NCBI GenBank assembly: GCA_036346205.1
Contig: JARFJB010001987.1
Span: forward strand, 5,859,001 to 5,923,000
Length of the DNA: 64,000 nt
From: Vesta saturnalis
Lineage: Eukaryota > Arthropoda > Insecta > Coleoptera > Lampyridae
Reading direction: 5' to 3'
Shown here: positions 58,110-64,000 of the stretch, piece after piece
How positions within the stretch are numbered: position 1 is the first letter of the stretch
Layout: the number at the start of each line of letters is the position of its first letter
The notes under the pieces: model-generated
Database searches by the model: none
The model's input: the letters and a program-made list of their open reading frames with translations, nothing else
Told to the model about the DNA's origin: nothing
Made by a program: the position numbers and the translations under genes

Positions 58110-59078
58110 AAATATGGTGAAGTCAAAAATTGGCTGCAGGCACAGGAAGCTTATACGGTACATAAACTAGTCAGAAAAAGGTTTACACAAAATAAATAGA
58201 TTATGAGTAACCTTTACGAGTTGCGGCAAGCGGATCTTTGTGATATGCGAACTTTAAGTAAACACAATAGTGGATACAACTAAATATTAACGGTAATTGA
58301 TGTATTTAGCAAGAGGGCATGGGTGAGAGCAATTAAAACGAAGACAGCCTCATCTGTAATTCAAGCATTCGCGGATATTTTTAAGGATTGCGACAATACT
58401 CCAGCAAATCTACAGACGGATAAAGGCAAAGAGTTTGTGGCGAGCAGTGTACAAAACTTTTTCGAGAAACAAAATATCAATTTCTATGTAACAAATAACC
58501 TTGTAAAAGCATCTGTAGTTGAAAGATCTAATAAAACATTGAAAAAAAAGATGTGGCGTTATTTCACTTACAAAAATTCCTACAGATATATTGATGTACT
58601 CGAAAGACTTGTGACTGCCTACAACAATAGTCCTCATTCAAGTATAAAGATGGCCCCCTCGGCTGTAAACGATAAAAACATTTTGGAAGTGTGGGATAAC
58701 CTGTACGCGAAAGGTTTAGGTCCAGTACGCCATCCTAAATATAAAGTCGGTGAGCATGTCAGAATCGCCAGAATTAAGTACACTTTTGAGAAGGGATATG
58801 AAACGAATTGGAGCGAGGAAGTTTTTACAATTAGTGCGGTAATAAAAAGAAGACCACCAGTTTATCGAATAATCGATCTTAATAACGATCCTCTTGAGGG
58901 TACCTTTTACGAAGAAAAATTGCAAGTTGTTACAGTTGATAAAGATACTCTATTCAAAGTGGATAAGATTCTAGCAGAGAAGGACCGTGGACGATATAAA
59001 CAATACCTGATCAACTGGCGTGAATACAGTGACAAATTTAATAGCTGGGTGTTAGCTTTGCAGTTGAGAGATATATAA
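58110..59078 (+). pseudogene. Polinton integrase (rve, DDE) with C-terminal chromodomain
   Basis: This enzyme inserts the linear element into chromosomes. The catalytic core holds QADLCDM with the first Asp (58227-58247), NLQTDKGKEF with the second Asp (58407-58436) and SVVERSNKTLKKKMW with the Glu (58512-58557), in D,D-35-E spacing. A C-terminal domain with SH3-like features (YKVGEHVRIAR, 58740-58770) precedes a chromodomain: FKVDKILAEKDRG...YLINWREYS...NSWV (58950-59055). The frame is open from 58323 but carries TAG at 58197-58199 and TAA at 58281-58283 in the N-terminal part. The N-terminal zinc-binding region is not visible. It ends TAA 59076-59078, 2 bp before the next ATG. Confidence 0.92.
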
Positions 59079-59080
59079 AA

Positions 59081-59476
59081 ATGGAGTTTTATCCTACCTT
59101 ATTGAGTAATTGCTCTATGACGTGTTTTCCAGGTAATATGACGTCAAGTTTTATTACGCAACTGCCAAAACGGATAAGATTAACGGGCTCGTGGGTTGTA
59201 GGGATATCGGAAATTCAGTACCCATGTTCTTTTGCCACTGTAAGTGCAACAGAGAATTTAATTTATTATAGAACAGAGCCACCTGAAGAAATCGTGCTAG
59301 AAACGATACTACAAAAGGCCGCAGAATATTTTCAAAGCGACAACGAGAAGATCATTTATATTGAAGATGGCTGGTACCTGATACGTTACGCTTTGGGAAA
59401 TTATGCCAACATAGAAGAAATTACCAACGAGCTAAATAACCCTGTGCTAATAAGTCAATTGCTGACAATCGAATAA
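59081..59476 (+). pseudogene. Polinton penton-like minor capsid protein, truncated
   Basis: It begins MEFYPTLLSNCSMTCFPGNM, the conserved start of a Polinton protein that probably folds as the single jelly-roll penton of the capsid. LPKRIRLTGSWVVGISEIQYP (59167-59229) follows. The first stop is TAA at 59474-59476. The frame then continues with similar character (NLTKRVTTKLKTQLLLFGFS, about 59483-59540), suggesting that the stop is a mutation in a longer protein that ended around 59600. Penton identity is from remembered families and is less sure than the capsid and integrase calls. Confidence 0.65.
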
Positions 59477-59524
59477 CATAATCTAACTAAGCGCGTCACT
59501 ACGAAATTAAAAACTCAGCTCTTG

Positions 59525-59859
59525 CTATTCGGATTCTCACAACGTCTAGCCTTACAATTGGGTTATCGTCCGTATCAGAACATAGCTATGGAACCAATAC
59601 CCTCTCAGCTCTTAGAACGGGTGCTAATATTCTTGGTGACGTCATAGAGGATCAACTTATTAAGGATTCGTTTCAAGGAAGATTTCACGAGGCAGGTAGA
59701 AACCTTAAGCGTAAAGCCGACGAGAAAATCGATAAAATGATGGAGGGTTCGGGTTATCAAAGAGTACGTCTGTTAGATAATAACCAGTCTCTACCGAGAG
59801 CGGTTGCTAAGAAGAAGCCTACTTACGACGATATATTTTCAAGACAATGGCTTTCCTAC
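59525..59859 (+). pseudogene. Polinton pVI-like segment, in frame with the capsid gene
   Basis: In frame 1 the sequence reads LSALRTGANILGDVIEDQLIKDSF then GRFHEAGRNLKRKADEKIDKMM and KKKPTYDDIF (59602-59840). This pattern (amphipathic helix, basic tract, short terminal box) is seen in Polinton minor proteins just before the major capsid gene and recalls adenoviral protein VI. No stop separates it from the capsid gene, so one frame covers both from at least 59737. It has no obvious start codon before 59737. Confidence 0.6.
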
Positions 59860-61132
59860 ATGCCCAATCGTGTGAATCCGTCAAATCCGAATTGGATTTG
59901 TTCGCTTTACCGTCGACGCATACAAGTATACGAGAGTGGTGAATGGATATTCTACAAACCCTTATCAGCTCTGAGTGATGACGCCCCAATAGAATTTGTA
60001 GTCCCCGGAAATGGAAACGATTGCATAGATTTAAGCCAGACCATGTTGTACATCATAGCTAAAGTACTAAAGCAAGATGATACAGCACTTACAGACGCTG
60101 ATGTAGCACCGGTAAACAATTGGATGCATTCGCTTTTCTCACAGGTGGAGGTTTACTTAAATCAGAAGATGGTGTCACAAACAAACAACACCTACGCCTA
60201 CCGTTCATATATCGAAACGCTGCTAAATTATGGAAAGGAGGCCATGAGTTCACATCTAGGTTGTACCTTATGACACAATGATACAGCTGGGCAGATGAAT
60301 ACACTAGGAAACTCAAATAACGGTTTCTCAAAACGTCAAGCACTTGCGGCTATCGGGATACAGATAGAGATGATTGGTCACATGCACTAGGACTTGTTTA
60401 ATCAAGAAAAGTTTCTCATAAGTGGTGTTGAGTAAAAGGCTAAATTTGTACGATCAAGAGATACCTTTAGCTTCAACTTACAAGGCGCGAATTATAGACG
60501 CTACTTTACTGGTGAGACGTATGAGAATCAATCCAACTATTTTAATTGTGCACGCTAAAGTTTTAGAAACGACCACCGCAAAATACCCTGTTACAAGGAC
60601 TGACGTAAAAGTATTCACTATACCAGCAGGCATACAGCGAAAAACGTTGGATAATGTTTTCCTGGGTCAGTTACCTAAACAATGCATCGTAGGCTTTGTA
60701 GCAAATAAAGCCTTCAACGGTGATTACCCCTCAAACCCGTTCAATTTTCATATTAACTACGTGTCGTTATATATTGACGGACAACAAATTCCTTCGAAGG
60801 CCTTAAAAGCAGACTTTACAGCTATTGGTTTATATGTGAGACCGTACCACACCTTATTCTCTGGTACGGGTATTCATTTTTTGAATGAAGGTAGCGATAT
60901 ATCGAGAAGTGATTACCTCAACGGTTACTGTTTAATGGCCTTTGACCTAACACCTGACTTGTCTGCAAACGCTAGTACGTACTGGAATTTTGTTAGAAAC
61001 GGCTCCCTTCGGCTGGAAGTCGGGTTTGAAGAAGCGCTCACCGTAACCGTTAACTGTTTGGTGTATGCAGAATTCGATCACGTGATCGAGATCGATAAAT
61101 ATCGGAACGTTGTTGTGGATTTTAGCTGTTAA
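59860..61132 (+). pseudogene. Polinton major capsid protein (double jelly-roll, F54H12.2-like)
   Basis: The probable start ATG is at 59860. The N-terminal part has YESGEWIFYKPLSAL, then NDCIDLSQTMLYIIAKV, NWMHSLFSQVEVYLNQ and NTYAYRSYIETLLNYG (59925-60240). Three in-frame stops follow, TGA 60271-60273, TAG 60388-60390 and TAA 60433-60435, then a shift to another frame after about 60500. The remainder is open to 61132: LAST-x-KARIIDATLLVRRM, VFTIPAGIQRKTLDNVF, KAFNGDYPSNPFNFHINYVS, FSGTGIHF, GYCLMAFDLTPDL and VYAEFDHVIEID. Length and blocks fit insect and worm proteins listed as F54H12.2-like, which are Polinton capsid proteins. It cannot be made in full here. Confidence 0.92.
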
Positions 61133-61184
61133 AAATAGTGGCTCTAACCTGCGATCTTCATTGTACAGCAGCATTCGAAAGAAG

Positions 61185-61719
61185 ATGGACAAATACTTGG
61201 ATGTACAAGGGTTTAGTGGTGTTAACAACGAACTCATACCGAAAGAAATAGCCAGATGATGGTCGTTTATCGTTGATGCTAATCAAACCACCTCGTGGTT
61301 ACTTTATATCAAGATCCATGTCACAACAGATACAATTTTTGGAGGCTAATTATCAAGGGCTAAAATGGTGGTCGGGTCATGTACATTACAACAATTTCCG
61401 TGAGGACTTGATGAGAGTGTTGCGCCCCTTTCACAAAATTCACGTTAAGGGCAGTGAAAACAACAGGTTTCTTAGCAAACCAATAGTAAACCAGGAGGAG
61501 ACTGGTTGCCCGTCGATTAAACAATTGAAAAAGGAAGCAAAAGCGTGTTGGTGTTTAAACCATAACATCACTGGGTCTATGTGTGCACTGGAAAACGCCT
61601 TACTACTGCAAAACTGGACGCATACAAATTCCAAAGATGTATGCGGTAAAAGTGTTGAAATGTTTGAAATCGATCCTCAGCCACAAGAAGAATGTGTTTC
61701 GGCTTGTATGTGCTTCTAA
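61185..61719 (+). pseudogene. Polinton conserved Cys-rich protein of unknown function
   Basis: It starts ATG 61185 with MDKYLDVQGFSG...ELIPKEIA and has NQTTSW (61290-61307), a start typical of a protein seen next to the protease in many Polintons. A TGA at 61257-61259 and a frameshift near 61275-61310 break it. The second part, 61273-61719, is open, with NYQGLKWWSGHVHYNNF, TGCPSIKQLKKEAKACWCLNHN and MCALENALLLQNW. The Cys/His-rich stretch (about 61505-61585) could bind metal. Its end overlaps the protease start by about 80 bp in another frame. Confidence 0.7.
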
Positions 61720-62101
61720 TCAACTACCGAGATACGCACCTAGACCGTGTACAATTATAGTAAACACGGATCCTGCAAACAAACCAGGTCAGCATTGGAC
61801 CGCTATCTACATTCACGAGAATGGTAATGGGGAATATTTTGATTCCTTTGGACGAGCACCGCAAGGATATCATTTACTTTTCCTAGAGAAAAATTCCAGA
61901 TACTTCCTATACAATAAAACAATACTGCAAGATTACCATTCGGATGTATGTGGACTTTATAAGTTAATGTTTCTATATTTTAGATTACGTAGTTTATCAA
62001 TGATTGATTTTGTAAAAAAATTTTTTAGTATATGTTTAATTGTAAATGACGAGATAATTAAATTATTGTTTAACGCCTGTTACCCAACCATTCTGTTCTG
62101 A
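61637..62101 (+). CDS. Polinton protease (adenain-type, C5 family)
   Basis: Cysteine protease thought to process capsid and core proteins. The frame from ATG 61637 to TGA 62099-62101 (154 codons) is intact. It shows ASNQLPRYAPRPCTIIVNTDP then GQHWTAIYI with the catalytic His (61790-61816), EYFDSFGRAPQGY with the acidic member (61832-61870), LQDYHS with the oxyanion Gln, and DVCGLYKLMFLYF with the catalytic Cys (61943-61981). A start at 61637 rather than 61583 is chosen because homologues begin shortly before the ASNQLP block. It is one of the few Polinton genes here without a break; the C-terminal end (KLLFNACYP) looks a little altered. Confidence 0.88.
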   Translation: MYAVKVLKCLKSILSHKKNVFRLVCASNQLPRYAPRPCTIIVNTDPANKPGQHWTAIYIHENGNGEYFDSFGRAPQGYHLLFLEKNSRYFLYNKTILQDYHSDVCGLYKLMFLYFRLRSLSMIDFVKKFFSICLIVNDEIIKLLFNACYPTILF

Positions 62102-63249
62102 TAAATAAAGAGATTTTTAGTACCTTAATTTTGTTTTAATTAAGAGTTGCGTAATATCAGATGAGTCTATTGTTTTTCTTTTAATCTAGTATGCGTGTTT
62201 TTAAAAATCGTGTTATAAAATTTTTTATTTAGTGTTTTTTAAAAGAAATTATGTGACCCATTCGATATTGGTAATAAATTTTTTAGACTATTAAATTTAA
62301 CAGGATTATATAATTACACAGTAATTAGCTAAAAGTAAACATGAACAGTGGTTTCTTACTACATATTGTTGTGGAATTTAAACATGTAATTATTACTTTC
62401 CAAACATTTAATGAGGTTTTTTATAAAAACAATTTTGTGTGTGTGTATGTACAGCATTTTTTTTGTTCAAACCGGTTTGTTATTAATTACTTTAAGAGAA
62501 AGGTAAATACGAGTTGCAGTAAGTGTGATAAAGATAATTAGGTTGTTTGTATATTTATCCTCTAAAAATTAATTATGGAAATCAATAGCTAGTTTTACAT
62601 CAACTATGCATAAGTAAAAACGTAGAAAGTGATTTAGTTTGATTAGACGAGTAACAGAAAAACGGGTACCACTGGTGAATCAGTCCCTCAAACTCATTCT
62701 TTCTGTACAGAACTGGTAAGTGTGCTTTTAACCTTTTATTTATCTTATTTACCTGTGCAGATTTCTAATTACAGTTATAAAACACATCTAAGCTATACGT
62801 AACAAGTTTCTTTTAAAAAAATATTAAGGTGTACAATATACAAACAATTTAACGTTCGGATGGATATTAAACATATTTCAATGCAATCAATGCAGGTAAA
62901 GCAATCAATTTTAATATTCGTTTAGAAAACAATATTGTAATAACTGTTATGTAATTAATTAACTTAATAACATTTTTTTGTTTCGTTAGAGAATAACCTG
63001 AATCTCAGTAATTTTTTTTTATAACTCACTGAGGCTTTTTTGATTATGGTGTTTACAATAAAAATAAGAGTTCTATAATTAAATTTGACTGTCATTCCCC
63101 CACGCAAGATCAATCCCTAACATAATTTCACACACGTGTCTTACAAGAACCTCCTTATTAGAATATAACTTCAAATTACCAGTCATAACCTACCAAAACA
63201 AATACCAACTCTAGGGGTAACGACAAGGGGCGAAGGCCTACACTTGTCT
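62102..63249. other. Gene-free right part of the Polinton
   Basis: AT-rich, no open frame above 66 codons and no polymerase B motif on either strand. In many Polintons this side or the opposite side holds the polymerase gene; here the space is only 1.1 kb. Confidence 0.6.
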
Positions 63250-63254
63250 TATAA

Positions 63255-63706
63255 GATTAGGTTAGAAGCCCCAAGACCTAGCCCAAGTCCAAGATCTACC
63301 CCAAGTCCAAGACCAGCTCCAAGCCCCTAAACCAACCCCAAGTCCAAGACCAAACCTCAGGCCAACATTTACCCCTCACGCGAGCAAGTACAAAAAGGCA
63401 TGGCTGTCAAAAAGGCTTTAATTAGGGTTGAAAATTCTGTCAAGGGTTGAAGAAAGGCCTCCGAAAAAAACCATAGGGGTAGAAAAACGGGTCTACACGT
63501 GGGTGGTCATAAAATAGGGGTAGAAAATACGGTCGCACACGTGGGTGTGTCAAAACAAAAATAATTAGGGGTGAAAAGGGGTTGAAAAAGGCCTCCAAAA
63601 AGAAACTATAGGGGTGGAAAATATGGTCCCCCACGTGGGCGACCGTGGGGAATCCCAAGGTCAAATGACGTCACCAAATTGAAAGGCGAGGTCCTGGGGT
63701 ACTACT
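63255..63706 (-). repeat. Right Polinton TIR
   Basis: The inverse of the left TIR in one uninterrupted piece. The outer 230 bp match 52515-52747, the inner part matches 55982 onward. Its CCAAGTCCAAGACC-type minisatellite is shorter than on the left. It ends CCTGGGGTACTACT at 63706. Confidence 0.95.
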
Positions 63707-63819
63707 GAGGATCTTAAAGAAAAGCAGGCAGTTCCTTTAAAAGTTTCCACAAATATTAAAATTGGTTACAGGGCTTGTGTTGCTGCGAACGGTGGCTACT
63801 ATGACAATTTCTAAAACTT
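63707..63819 (+). pseudogene. Tc1/mariner transposase, C-terminal end (resumed after the Polinton)
   Basis: Starting with the duplicated GAGGAT, the frame reads EDLKEKQAVPLKVSTNIKIG then YRACVAANGGYYDNF and a stop (63817-63819). It completes the transposase that ends at 52514, including the conserved ACV-x-ANGG end of this family. This confirms the Polinton's insertion point independently of the TIRs. Confidence 0.85.
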
Positions 63820-63881
63820 ATTAATTCAATAATAAGTTGTTATACTTCCGTATTCAGTAGTTTATAGGTAGTAATATGTAA

Positions 63882-64000
63882 TGTATACTCCATGCCAGCC
63901 AGTGTTTCACCACCTTACCATGGGCTAATGTAAATATTGGTTCTATCCGATTTTAGAGCTCGTAACTGGCCAATTTTCTCCTTGCCATCATCTTAATCTA
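63882..64000 (+). mobile_element. Second copy of the CR1/Jockey-group LINE, 5' end only
   Basis: TATACTCCATGCCAGCC, CACCTTACCATGGGCT and ATATTGG-x-TCTATCCGATTTT repeat the 5' UTR of the element at 42262, with visible divergence. The copy runs in the + direction out of the window. Confidence 0.8.

Larger units (their letters stand above)
52515..63706 (+). mobile_element. Maverick/Polinton element, complete ends, 6-bp TSD
   Basis: The terminal inverted repeats begin AGTAGTACCCC at 52515 and end with the inverse GGGGTACTACT at 63706. The flanking 6-mers are identical, GAGGAT (52509-52514 and 63707-63712). A 6-bp duplication and AG-starting long TIRs are Polinton hallmarks, as is the gene set: packaging ATPase, retroviral-type integrase, major capsid protein, penton-like protein and adenain-type protease. 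Of 11.19 kb, 3.23 kb is a later insertion in the left TIR, so the native unit is about 8 kb. That is about half the usual 15-20 kb, and no protein-primed DNA polymerase B was found. The copy is inactive because several genes carry stops and shifts. Related elements are also described as adintoviruses. Confidence 0.96.

Noticed and set aside
62102..63249. Hidden polymerase B fragment of the Polinton
   Set aside because: Neither strand shows the family motifs (such as a DTD-type or YxD box) and stops are dense in all frames.

Overview
This window is a gene-poor, AT-rich stretch of an animal genome, most likely an arthropod and probably an insect. The evidence is the mix of relics: Penelope-like elements, I-, Jockey-, RTE- and CR1/Jockey-group LINEs, BED-finger hAT elements, a MULE, a Tigger/pogo element, Tc1/mariner relics and a Maverick/Polinton. 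I recognise no host gene, rRNA gene or functional tRNA gene. The species cannot be named from the sequence. Almost every coding stretch is a broken transposon gene; only some Polinton ORFs are still open.

Layout, left to right. 1.0-2.6 kb is a large CA-rich microsatellite mosaic and 3.5-4.0 kb an octamer array (CACCTTTA)n. 6.4-7.2 kb is the 3' part of a Penelope-like element with a tRNA-like stretch and a hammerhead-like core. 7.3-9.1 kb is an RTE-like LINE relic. 11,445-14,523 is a complete hAT element with a perfect 8-bp target duplication and many GATCTAGATC palindromes near its ends. 15.3-17.15 kb is a MULE with repeated end motifs.

18.6-36.5 kb is one deeply nested structure. A Penelope-like element was split first by two LINEs joined head to tail at an (AAT)n tail, and second by a hAT element (25,557-36,390; TSD ATTTAGTT/ATTTAGCT). 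That hAT was itself split by a Jockey LINE and by an element with long inverted arms, whose core encodes the FH-x-FTGCDTTS protein family. The latter element's right arm was invaded again, by a tRNA-derived SINE and a 2.65-kb AT-rich block.

37,106-39,005 is a complete Tigger/pogo element. 42.26-45.3 kb is a CR1/Jockey-group LINE, and the 5' end of a second copy begins at 63.88 kb. The right end holds the most interesting object: a Maverick/Polinton (virus-like DNA transposon) at 52,515-63,706 with a perfect 6-bp TSD (GAGGAT), inserted into a Tc1/mariner transposase relic. It carries, all on the + strand, a packaging ATPase, a small basic/hydrophobic protein, a conserved unknown, a chromodomain integrase, a penton-like protein, a pVI-like segment, the major capsid protein, another conserved unknown and an adenain-type protease. 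There is no sign of the family's DNA polymerase B. Its left inverted repeat is cut by a 3.2-kb insertion with LTR-like TGTAA...TTACA ends, a TATA box and a 21-monomer satellite organised in higher-order repeats.

Within the Polinton the genes form the expected set: ATPase, capsid proteins and protease for virion assembly, integrase for insertion. Nonsense codons, frameshifts and a lost Walker A lysine show that this copy is dead as a whole.
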